A DNA stretch of 12,989 nucleotides from an uncultured Bacteroidales bacterium (lineage in GTDB: Bacteria > Bacteroidota > Bacteroidia > Bacteroidales > Bacteroidaceae), in the NCBI GenBank assembly GCA_947367415.1, contig CANBEE010000053.1, positions 1 through 12,989 on the forward strand, written 5' to 3'. Positions 7,397 through 12,989 of this stretch are shown here, piece after piece. Position 1 is the stretch's first letter; each line of letters opens with the position of its first letter. The notes under the pieces were generated by a model. That model saw only the letters and a program-made list of their open reading frames with translations. It ran no database searches and was not told where the DNA came from. Position numbers and translations under genes: made by a program.

Positions 7397-8674
7397 ATGA
7401 ATACAGAGAAAATAATTGGTGTGATAGGATTAGGTTATGTGGGTTTTCCCTTAGCCTGTCTGTTCGCAAAGAAGTATCAAGTCATCGGCTATGATATCAA
7501 CGAAAGACGTATCAATGAAATCAATGCAGGAATAGATTCCACTAACGAAGTAACTCCCGAAGCGCTGAAAAATGCACTCGCCAACGGTATGGTTTGCACA
7601 AATAAGATTGATGACCTTAAGGTGTGCAATATGTATATAGTGGCCATACCCACTCCTGTGGATGACTTCTACAACCCCGAGCTTATGCCGCTCAAGAATG
7701 CCAGCATAGTAGTAGGAGAGGTACTCAAGAAGGGCGACTACGTGATCTATGAGTCAACCGTTTATCCCGGTGTGACAGAGGAAATCTGTGCCCCCATCTT
7801 GGAAGAGGTGTCGGGACTGAAGCTGAACGAGGACTTCTACATCGGCTACTCGCCAGAGCGTATCAATCCTGGTGACAAGGAACATACTGTAGAGAATATT
7901 CCGAAAATCACCTCGGGCTCTACCCCCGAAGCAGCTGAGATTATTGACGAACTATATAATTCAGTGCTGCTGAATGGTACGCATCGTGCTCCGACGATCA
8001 AGGTTGCAGAAGCAGCCAAGATTTTGGAGAACACACAGCGCGATGTGAACATTGCCTTCATGAATGAGATTGCCATTGTGTTCAACGCACTCGGCATTGA
8101 TACCACGGATGTACTGGAAGCTGCAGGCACGAAGTGGAACTTCCTGAAGTTTAGCCCCGGTTTGGTGGGAGGACACTGTATCAGTGTAGATCCCTACTAT
8201 CTGATTCAACGTGCCACCTCACGAGGAGTGGTACCGCGCATTATGATGGAGGCGCGACGTCTGAACAATACTATGGGTAACTACGTGGCCGAGCGTGTGG
8301 TGCGCTGTCTGAACCTTCACGATATCTCTGCCCATAATGCCAAGTTCCTATTGCTAGGCTTCACTTTCAAGGAGAATTGTCCCGACATACGCAACACTAA
8401 GGTTGTGGATATATACAACTCGCTCAAGGCCTATTCCTCAAACATCCTTGTCTATGACCCTTGGGTAAGCAAGGAGGCAGCTAAGCACGAGTATGGCGTA
8501 GAGGTAAGTACTGACGAACGCGACATTGAGCGCGGTGAGTATGATGCTGTTATTTACTGTGTGAAGCATGACTGCTTCAACTCGCTTGGCTTGGAAAGAC
8601 TGCACAAACCCAATGGTGTGTTCTACGATGTAAAAGGTGTATTGGATAAGAGCATCATCACTGAGCGATTGTAA
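7397..8674 (+). CDS. UDP-N-acetyl-D-hexosamine 6-dehydrogenase (TviB/WbpO-type)
   Basis: The enzyme oxidises C6 of a UDP-N-acetylhexosamine with two NAD+ to give the uronic acid, probably UDP-GalNAcA or UDP-GlcNAcA. The N-terminal Rossmann motif G-x-G-x-x-G is at 11-16. E119-S-T-V-Y-P-G and S-P-E-R-I-N-P-G-D (152-160) are the UDP-sugar dehydrogenase signatures. The catalytic Cys is C261 in V-G-G-H-C-I-S-V-D-P-Y-Y-L, the form typical of N-acetylhexosamine rather than glucose dehydrogenases. The C-terminal UDP-binding domain follows (about 310-425). The ATG at 7397 gives 425 residues, the normal family length, and places the first strand at the N-terminus. A TTG at 7370 would add nine unlikely residues and overlap the synthase stop. 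As last gene of the run, it probably supplies the precursor for the GT2 synthase, as AlgD does in alginate loci. The sugar stereochemistry is not decidable here. Confidence 0.9.
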   Translation: MNTEKIIGVIGLGYVGFPLACLFAKKYQVIGYDINERRINEINAGIDSTNEVTPEALKNALANGMVCTNKIDDLKVCNMYIVAIPTPVDDFYNPELMPLKNASIVVGEVLKKGDYVIYESTVYPGVTEEICAPILEEVSGLKLNEDFYIGYSPERINPGDKEHTVENIPKITSGSTPEAAEIIDELYNSVLLNGTHRAPTIKVAEAAKILENTQRDVNIAFMNEIAIVFNALGIDTTDVLEAAGTKWNFLKFSPGLVGGHCISVDPYYLIQRATSRGVVPRIMMEARRLNNTMGNYVAERVVRCLNLHDISAHNAKFLLLGFTFKENCPDIRNTKVVDIYNSLKAYSSNILVYDPWVSKEAAKHEYGVEVSTDERDIERGEYDAVIYCVKHDCFNSLGLERLHKPNGVFYDVKGVLDKSIITERL

Positions 8675-8833
8675 GAAGTCTGCATCGGTATGATACCCGA
8701 GATGATGGAAACTTTACGTGAGAGATACTTGGAGAATTGAAAATTATCCGTCTGAATGCCAAAAGCAATGGTCTATTTTTCTTGTCATAATTCTCATTTC
8801 TCATTATTCGATTATAATTCCCCTCTTCACACA
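8675..8833 (+). other. Spacer between polysaccharide and signalling genes with an in-frame tail
   Basis: This 159-base spacer separates the dehydrogenase gene from the solute-binding protein gene. Directly after the dehydrogenase TAA the same frame stays open for 21 codons, to a TGA at 8738-8740, and encodes a charged helical-looking stretch ending R-E-R-Y-L-E-N. This may be the last piece of a lost gene or chance. The AT-rich remainder (8741-8833) could hold a promoter for the signalling genes, but no good TTTG/TAnnTTTG pair is seen, and no terminator hairpin with a T-run is present. Confidence 0.35.
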
Positions 8834-9775
8834 ATGAAAAAAATCCTTCTACTCAGCCTGCTCTCCGTACTCTTTGTACGGAGCTATGCACAGCAAATTA
8901 CCTTCACACTTCAGTGGATGCCTCAGAGCCAGTTTGCAGGCTACTATGCCGCACTGGAGAATGGCTACTATGCTGAGGCTGGGTTGGATGTCACCTTCAA
9001 GCACCCTACAACATCCTACAGTTCGATGAATATGCTCAAGGATGGCACAGCCGATATCATCACCTGCGAACTCATCCAGGCCATGATGGCAACTGATGAG
9101 GAGGTGCATCTTGTCAATCTCTTGCAGACCACCCAGCACTCTACACTCGTGCTGGTGTCGCGTGTCGAGGGGGTGAAGCAGATGGCCGACCTCGCAGGCC
9201 GCCGCGTGGGTAAGTGGCGCGTGGGCTTCAGTGAGATACCCCATATGATCGACGACGAGCTGCAGCTCGGCATCGAGTGGGTGCAGTTTACCAACCCCTT
9301 GAACCTCTACATATCGGGTGCTATCGATGCCGCTTTGTGCAAGAGCTACAACGAGCAGGTGCTCTTCCATATGGCAGGTATCACGCCAGCGAGTGTGATT
9401 CGCTTTGCCGATATGGGGTTCGATTTCCCCGAGGATGGTCTCTATGTGTCCGAGGCTTTCTATAAGAAACATCCCGAGCAGTGCCGCCTGTTTGCCGAGG
9501 CATCACGCAAGGGGTGGGAGTGGGTACGCAGTCACCGCGAGGAGGCACTTGCGATAGTCATGAAGTATGTCAAGGCCGAGAACGTACCCACCAACGTCTA
9601 CAACCAGAAGTGGATGCTCGAGGCCGTACTTGCCGAGCAGGAGGATGTCAAGGGTGAGGCTTCCTCGTATACCCTGAGTGTGAAAGACTTTGACCGACTC
9701 AACGAGGTTCTGCTCAAGCATGGCTACATCGCCAAGCCTGTCGTGTATAACAGATTTATAGGAGGTAAACCATGA
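8834..9775 (+). CDS. Exported NMT1/ThiY-like periplasmic solute-binding protein
   Basis: The ATG at 8834 gives 313 residues starting with a classic signal peptide (M-K-K, hydrophobic core, cleavage after S-Y-A). An ATG 26 codons upstream would bury this signal and is rejected. No lipobox Cys is present. The mature start, with L-Q-W-M-P-Q-S-Q-F-A-G-Y-Y followed by G-Y-Y-A-E-A-G-L-D-V, is the hallmark of the NMT1/THI5 family, whose known members bind pyrimidine (thiamine precursor) or alkylsulfonate and nitrate-like ligands. Length and two-lobed layout fit. No permease or ATPase gene is adjacent. Instead its stop overlaps the start of a membrane PP2C phosphatase gene (ATGA), so the two are probably made together. 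A ligand-sensing role feeding the phosphatase sensor domain is inferred. The ligand is unknown. Confidence 0.85.
   Translation: MKKILLLSLLSVLFVRSYAQQITFTLQWMPQSQFAGYYAALENGYYAEAGLDVTFKHPTTSYSSMNMLKDGTADIITCELIQAMMATDEEVHLVNLLQTTQHSTLVLVSRVEGVKQMADLAGRRVGKWRVGFSEIPHMIDDELQLGIEWVQFTNPLNLYISGAIDAALCKSYNEQVLFHMAGITPASVIRFADMGFDFPEDGLYVSEAFYKKHPEQCRLFAEASRKGWEWVRSHREEALAIVMKYVKAENVPTNVYNQKWMLEAVLAEQEDVKGEASSYTLSVKDFDRLNEVLLKHGYIAKPVVYNRFIGGKP
9760..9766 (+). promoter_or_regulatory. Strong Shine-Dalgarno sequence before the phosphatase gene
   Basis: AGGAGGT lies five bases before the ATG at 9772, inside the last codons of the solute-binding protein gene. A full Shine-Dalgarno match is unusual in Bacteroidota, where leaders are mostly A/T-rich. 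It favours 9772 over the second ATG at 9778. The bases also encode Gly-Gly, so coincidence is possible. Confidence 0.6.
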
Positions 9776-11694
9776 AAATGACTAAGAAAAAGACCAAGGA
9801 GACCATCTCGGGTCGCCTCATGGGACGAGTACTCATCGTCTCGGCACTCATCTTCACGCTCACCTTCGCCCTCTTCCTGCATATGGCTGCCAGCAAGATG
9901 CGCGAGGAGGCTACTGTGCATGCCCATAGCGAGCTATCCAACACCATCCATCAGATTGATGCCGTATTGCGTTCCGTGGAGATAGCCGTTGAGAACACGG
10001 TGTGGATAGTATCCCATCTCGTGGAATCGCCTGAGGCGATGTACGACATCACTAAGCGCCTGCTCGAGAACAATGATTTCATCTATGGTGCTTCCGTGGC
10101 CTTCGAACCCAACTACTACGCCTCCGAGGGGCACTACTTCTCCCCCTATTCCTATAGGGATGAGAATGACAGCATCCGTACGATACAGTTGGGCGATGAT
10201 ACCTACGACTACCACTACATGGACTGGTATCAGATACCCAAACTCCTCGACCGCCCCTATTGGAGTGAACCCTACTACGACGATGGCGGTGGCGAGATGA
10301 TGATGACCACCTACTCCAGACCCCTCTACGATAGCGAGGGTAAGCTCTATGGCATGCTTATCGCCGACCTCTCACTCGAGTGGCTCACCGACCTCGTAGG
10401 CGGCATACAGGCATTCGACAACTCCTACAACCTCATGGTGAGCCGCAATGCCTCATTCATCGTACACCCCAACCGCGAGCTCATCCTCAATGAGACCATC
10501 TTCTCATCGACCTATGGCGACACCGACAAGTCGCTGGCAAAGATGCAAGACGACATCTTGAGTGGCCGTGCTGGTCAGGTGTTGCGCGACAATGAGGGAG
10601 GCAAGTACTTTGTCTTCTATTCGCCCGTAGAGACCACCCAGTGGACCGTAGCCATCGTATGCCCCCGCAGCGAGCTCTATGCCGAAGTCAAGACACTGCG
10701 TGGTGTGCTCATCATCCTGGGTATCATCGCCCTGCTGCTCATGATTGCCCTCAGCTACAAGGGCATCCGTAAGGTGGTGGCTCCCGTGGAGGACTTCTCC
10801 GATGTGGCAAAGAAGATTGCCCAAGGCGACTTCACTGCCGAGTTGCCCCAGATACGCTCCAAGGACGAACTGCGCGAACTGCACGACTCGTTTGAGTATC
10901 TACAGCACTCGTTGGTGAAATATATCGACGAACTCAAGTCCACCACAGCCAACAAAGCACGCATCGAGAGGGAGCTGCACATTGCTCGCGGCATACAGAT
11001 GGGTATGATCCCCAAGATATTCCCGCCCTTCCCCGAGCGCGACGACCTGGAATTAGCAGCCAAGCTCGTCCCTGCCAAAGAGGTGGGTGGCGACCTCTAC
11101 GACTTCTTCATCGATGACGAGAAGCTCTACTTTATCATCGGCGACGTATCGGGCAAGGGTATTCCAGCTTCTCTGGTGATGGCAGTCACCTGCCGCCTCT
11201 TCCGATCTGTAGCGTCACACCTCGACAAGCCCGAAGAGATCATCGCCTCGCTCAACGACTCCCTTGCCGATGGCAATGAATCCAACATGTTCTGTACCGC
11301 CTTCCTCGGCGTGCTCGATCTCACGACGGGTCAACTCCGCTACTGCAATGCCGGACACAATGCACCATTCATCATCGGTGCCGATGGCCGCGTAGCCCTC
11401 TTGGATGTTGTGCCCAACCTCCCCCTGGGGCTGTTTGGCGGCTTCCCCTACGAGGGACAAGAGCTCCAGCTCGACAAGCAGACCATGCTCTACATGTTCA
11501 CCGACGGAGTCAACGAAGGCGAGAACGGAGCGAAGGAGCAGTTTGGCGACCTCCGCCTCGAAGGCCTGCTGCGCCGCAATGCCACACTCGAGCCTAGTGG
11601 TATCATCTCAGCCACACTCGCCGAAGTGGAACACCATGCCGATGGCGCCGAACAAAGCGACGATATAACTGTAATGTGTATAAAATACTGCTAA
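9772..11694 (+). CDS. Membrane Cache-HAMP-PP2C phosphatase (SpoIIE/RsbU type)
   Basis: This 640-residue sensor phosphatase has transmembrane helix 1 at about 18-38, an extracytoplasmic double-Cache-like domain (about 41-308, with the D-x-W-Y and R-P-Y-W-S-E-P-Y-Y segments typical of dCache_1), transmembrane helix 2 (about 309-328), a HAMP domain (about 330-385), a short coiled linker and a SpoIIE-type PP2C domain (about 400-640). Metal-binding aspartates are visible at D441 (G-G-D-L-Y-D), D458 (G-D-V-S-G-K-G), D578 (T-D-G-V-N-E) and D630/D631 (S-D-D-I-T-V), so the enzyme should be active. Such proteins dephosphorylate a Ser/Thr on a STAS-domain antagonist. The next gene, six bases on, encodes the matching RsbW-like kinase. 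The coupled upstream solute-binding protein may present a ligand to the Cache domain. This stretch is visibly G+C richer than the polysaccharide genes: 36 of 60 bases are G or C at 11041-11100, against 21 of 60 at 6241-6300. Confidence 0.92.
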   Translation: MKMTKKKTKETISGRLMGRVLIVSALIFTLTFALFLHMAASKMREEATVHAHSELSNTIHQIDAVLRSVEIAVENTVWIVSHLVESPEAMYDITKRLLENNDFIYGASVAFEPNYYASEGHYFSPYSYRDENDSIRTIQLGDDTYDYHYMDWYQIPKLLDRPYWSEPYYDDGGGEMMMTTYSRPLYDSEGKLYGMLIADLSLEWLTDLVGGIQAFDNSYNLMVSRNASFIVHPNRELILNETIFSSTYGDTDKSLAKMQDDILSGRAGQVLRDNEGGKYFVFYSPVETTQWTVAIVCPRSELYAEVKTLRGVLIILGIIALLLMIALSYKGIRKVVAPVEDFSDVAKKIAQGDFTAELPQIRSKDELRELHDSFEYLQHSLVKYIDELKSTTANKARIERELHIARGIQMGMIPKIFPPFPERDDLELAAKLVPAKEVGGDLYDFFIDDEKLYFIIGDVSGKGIPASLVMAVTCRLFRSVASHLDKPEEIIASLNDSLADGNESNMFCTAFLGVLDLTTGQLRYCNAGHNAPFIIGADGRVALLDVVPNLPLGLFGGFPYEGQELQLDKQTMLYMFTDGVNEGENGAKEQFGDLRLEGLLRRNATLEPSGIISATLAEVEHHADGAEQSDDITVMCIKYC

Positions 11695-11700
11695 CGATAT

Positions 11701-12108
11701 ATGGAAAAGTCAATCATCCTTGCAAACGATATCTCAGAGATCAGCAGGCTCGCAACCTTCATCGAAGAGGTGGGCGAAGCCTTTTCCCTCACCCCTGACG
11801 TGGTTTTCAATCTCAACCTCGTACTCGAAGAGGCCGTAGTCAACGTCATCAACTATGCCTACCCCAAGGAGGAACACCAGTACATCTACCTCTCGGCCCA
11901 TCTCCACGAAGGCTCCATCGTACTCGTGCTCACCGACACCGGTAAGGAGTTCGATCCCACCTTGGCGCCCGATGCCGACATCACCCTCTCTGCCGAGGAT
12001 CGTGAGATCGGTGGCCTCGGCATCTTCCTCATCCGCCAGATCATGAATGAGGTGCGCTACGAGCGTATCGATGGAAAGAATGTGCTCACACTGGAGAAGA
12101 GGCTTTGA
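11701..12108 (+). CDS. RsbW-type anti-sigma/serine kinase (HATPase_c_2)
   Basis: The 135-residue product is a stand-alone GHKL ATPase domain of the length usual for RsbW/SpoIIAB-like kinases. The N box is at about 40-51 (L-E-E-A-V-V-N-V-I-N), the Asp-Thr-Gly of the G1 box is at 79-81, and the glycine-rich G2 box is at 104-107 (G-G-L-G), followed by a helix. It has no His phosphoacceptor domain. In partner switching such a kinase phosphorylates a STAS-domain protein and binds either that protein or a target such as a sigma factor. The upstream PP2C phosphatase provides the reverse reaction. No STAS protein or sigma factor is encoded in this window, so the final target is unknown. The gene starts six bases after the phosphatase stop and is surely in the same transcript. 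Confidence 0.9.
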   Translation: MEKSIILANDISEISRLATFIEEVGEAFSLTPDVVFNLNLVLEEAVVNVINYAYPKEEHQYIYLSAHLHEGSIVLVLTDTGKEFDPTLAPDADITLSAEDREIGGLGIFLIRQIMNEVRYERIDGKNVLTLEKRL

Positions 12109-12133
12109 GGAAAACCGCATAAAGAACTATTGG

Positions 12134-12340
12134 TGTCCGATAAAGTTTCATCAACTCAATATCTCATGTGAATAGGCGTCTTGATTGTGATATTTGCGGT
12201 TGTTTTTCATTTATAAGCCCCTATAGCTGTATTAGGTTGAACGAATCGCTCGGCTTTAGCCGACAGCACTGTCCCCCTGTCTGGGGGACAGTGCCGGCAG
12301 CGACGCTGAGTATATTCTGAGTTTTAGAGTTTATCGGACA
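12134..12340. mobile_element. MITE-like element or insertion-sequence remnant with TGTCCGATAAA inverted repeats
   Basis: TGTCCGATAAA at 12134-12144 is matched exactly in reverse complement at 12330-12340. The similarity continues inwards imperfectly: A-A-C-T-C-A plus A-T-A-T occurs on both sides, giving terminal repeats of about 30 bases. The 207-base interval encodes no transposase and contains a strong central hairpin. Flanking bases show no clear target-site duplication. The layout fits a non-autonomous element or a decayed insertion sequence in the 3' region of the kinase gene. The family is not identified. Confidence 0.5.
12266..12294. repeat. Perfect 12-bp inverted repeat inside the MITE-like element
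   Basis: GCACTGTCCCCC (12266-12277) and GGGGGACAGTGC (12283-12294) pair perfectly around the loop TGTCT. Smaller GC-rich inverted repeats flank it: CGGC/GCCG at 12251-12262 and CAGCG/CGCTG at 12298-12308. It has no T-run, so it is not a canonical terminator, but it should form a very stable RNA hairpin in read-through transcripts. Confidence 0.65.
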
Positions 12341-12357
12341 GCAATAATATTATTGCT
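12340..12357. repeat. Perfect 18-bp AT-rich palindrome beside the terminator
   Basis: AGCAATAATATTATTGCT is its own reverse complement. It begins at the last base of the MITE-like element and ends just before the terminator A-run. It could bind a dimeric protein or be part of an insertion hot spot. No function is established. Confidence 0.5.
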
Positions 12358-12392
12358 AAAAAAAGAGCAGGCTGTGCCTGCTCTTTTTTTTT
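12358..12392. terminator. Bidirectional intrinsic terminator between convergent genes
   Basis: GAGCAGGC (12365-12372) and GCCTGCTC (12376-12383) form an 8-bp GC-rich stem with loop TGT. Seven A's precede the stem and nine T's follow it, so the structure works on both strands. It would end the plus-strand signalling transcript, about 250 bases after the kinase stop, and the minus-strand lipoprotein transcript, whose stop codon is at 12409. Confidence 0.9.
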
Positions 12393-12408
12393 GTTTAGCT
12401 GCAGTAGC

Positions 12409-12780
12409 TTACTTTGTGAACTCAACGATGTTAGCTGTAGCGATGCATGTGCTCTTCATGAAGAACGGAGTAATCATCTTTACAGAGTAGTGTACTGTGG
12501 TGTTGGTCAATGTCTGCGAACCGGTCAAGTTAGCGTTCTTAGCCATTTCGTTGATGGCGTTGTCATACAAAGCCTTCTTTGAATAACCACCGATACCACA
12601 AATGTAAGTTGCTGTAACCTCACCGTAAGCCTGGCCTACTACCTTGAAGTTACCCTCAGAGAGTACTACCTGAGTTTGTGTGAGGTTGTGGTTCGATGCG
12701 GTTGTAGATGCCAAACCTACGCAACCGGTGAAAGAAAGAGCCACTGCAGCAAAAGCGCAAATTGTTAATAACTTTTTCAT
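12409..12780 (-). CDS. Small lipoprotein, DUF6567-like
   Basis: The 123-residue product starts with a lipoprotein signal peptide (M-K-K, hydrophobic core, lipobox F-T-G-C with Cys at 20). The mature part, with L-N/T-Q-T-Q-V-V-L-S-E-x-N-F-K-V-V-G, then T-Y-I-x-G-I-G-G-x-S-K-K-A-L and N-A-I-N-E-M, and ending V-E-F-T-K, matches the conserved pattern I recall for DUF6567, a Bacteroidota family of unknown function. It is compact, alternating strands and one helix, and probably anchored to an inner or outer membrane leaflet facing the periplasm. It converges on the signalling genes and shares the terminator at 12358-12392. The leader before the ATG is very A/T-rich with no Shine-Dalgarno sequence, as is normal in Bacteroidota. 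Confidence 0.88.
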   Translation of the reverse strand: MKKLLTICAFAAVALSFTGCVGLASTTASNHNLTQTQVVLSEGNFKVVGQAYGEVTATYICGIGGYSKKALYDNAINEMAKNANLTGSQTLTNTTVHYSVKMITPFFMKSTCIATANIVEFTK

Positions 12781-12843
12781 AATCTTTTATTAATTAAAAT
12801 TAAACAATAAAATAAAACTTCTTCTTTTAACATTATCTCCTTA

Positions 12844-12878
12844 CAAAGGTAAGTTTTTTTTGGGGGGGGATAAACAAA
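12844..12878 (-). promoter_or_regulatory. Bacteroidota-type promoter for the small lipoprotein gene
   Basis: On the minus strand TACCTTTG (12851 down to 12844) matches the -7 consensus TAnnTTTG exactly. A TTTG (12878 down to 12875) can serve as the -33 element. The spacer between them is 23 bases, a little longer than the usual 19-21. Transcription would begin near 12837, leaving a leader of about 57 bases before the ATG at 12780. Confidence 0.65.
12854..12869. repeat. Adjacent 8-nt homopolymer runs in the promoter spacer
   Basis: Eight T's (12854-12861) are followed directly by eight G's (12862-12869), both lying between the -33 and -7 elements of the lipoprotein promoter. Runs of this kind are prone to slippage, and a length change would alter promoter spacing. 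Confidence 0.8.
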
Positions 12879-12894
12879 TCTATGTGTAATTATC

Positions 12895-12989
12895 TTACGT
12901 CTTACTAGTCATCAGCCAACAGCAGCCGCTCTGGAAGGTGTTCATCAGTTGCATCAAAGCCTCTGTGTAGAGAAATAGCTGCTGCCCCT
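12895..12989 (-). CDS. Possible 3' end of an unidentified minus-strand gene
   Basis: On the minus strand a frame is open from the window edge through 30 codons to a TAA at 12895-12897. The peptide, with L-F-L-Y-T-E-A-L-M-Q-L-M-N-T-F followed by Q-S-G-C-C-W, looks helical and protein-like, but an open run this short could be chance. If real, it ends 17 bases before the -33 element of the lipoprotein promoter and is transcribed in the same direction. No family can be assigned. Confidence 0.25.
   Translation of the reverse strand, partial: GQQLFLYTEALMQLMNTFQSGCCWLMTSKT

Noticed and set aside
8756..8833. Upstream ATG extending the solute-binding protein by 26 residues
   Set aside because: The extension would place polar residues before a normal M-K-K signal peptide. 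The ATG at 8834 gives the expected export signal.
8849..9472. Minus-strand open frame of 207 codons opposite the solute-binding protein gene
   Set aside because: The plus strand encodes a clear NMT1-family protein with a signal peptide. The antisense frame is rich in His, Leu and Gly without recognisable domains, typical of a shadow.
9772..11694. Reading the phosphatase gene as a histidine kinase or GGDEF protein
   Set aside because: The C-terminal domain has the PP2C aspartate motifs (G-G-D-L-Y-D, G-D-V-S-G-K-G, T-D-G-V, S-D-D-I-T) and no H box, GHKL box or GGDEF motif.
12266..12294. Strong hairpin as terminator of the signalling operon
   Set aside because: No T-run follows it. The hairpin at 12365-12383, with A's before and nine T's after, is a far better terminator.
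12391..12582. Plus-strand open frame of 63 codons in the small lipoprotein region
   Set aside because: It begins in the terminator T-run and overlaps the lipoprotein gene in antisense, with no supporting features.

Overview
The window looks like chromosomal DNA of a Bacteroidales bacterium, probably Prevotella-like. The evidence is a TAnnTTTG-type promoter upstream of the minus-strand lipoprotein gene, lipoproteins with Bacteroidota-style signal peptides, mostly AT-rich leaders without Shine-Dalgarno sequences, and a small lipoprotein of a Bacteroidota-restricted type. No rRNA, tRNA or CRISPR array is visible.

Region 1 (12-2051) encodes a large, probably surface-exposed lipoprotein. Its middle is beta-rich and possibly beta-helical, and its C-terminus carries propeller-type repeats. 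A perfect 11-bp hairpin (2077-2103) separates it from region 2 (2124-8674), a tight five-gene run. This run encodes a TolC-like outer-membrane protein, a HlyD/Alg44-like membrane-fusion protein, a cytosolic multi-zinc-ribbon protein resembling TackOD1, a processive GT2 polysaccharide synthase and a UDP-N-acetylhexosamine 6-dehydrogenase. Together these read as a synthase-dependent exopolysaccharide machine. The dehydrogenase supplies a UDP-N-acetylhexosaminuronic acid, the GT2 enzyme polymerises it and moves it across the inner membrane, and the fusion protein and TolC-like protein carry the chain through the periplasm and outer membrane. The zinc-ribbon protein sits where alginate or cellulose systems would have a c-di-GMP-binding PilZ part, so it is the best candidate for the cytosolic control element.

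Region 3 (8834-12108) is visibly richer in G+C. It encodes an exported NMT1/ThiY-like solute-binding protein with no transporter genes beside it, a membrane-bound Cache-HAMP-PP2C (SpoIIE/RsbU-type) phosphatase, and an RsbW-type GHKL kinase. This is a partner-switching signalling module whose STAS-domain protein and final target are not in the window. Lying directly downstream of the polysaccharide genes on the same strand, it may control them, but that is inference.

Region 4 (12109-12408) is non-coding. It holds a 207-bp MITE-like element bounded by TGTCCGATAAA inverted repeats with a strong internal hairpin, then an 18-bp palindrome and a bidirectional terminator. Region 5 is on the minus strand: a small DUF6567-like lipoprotein gene whose promoter spacer contains adjacent 8-nt homopolymer runs, and possibly the 3' end of another gene at the window edge.
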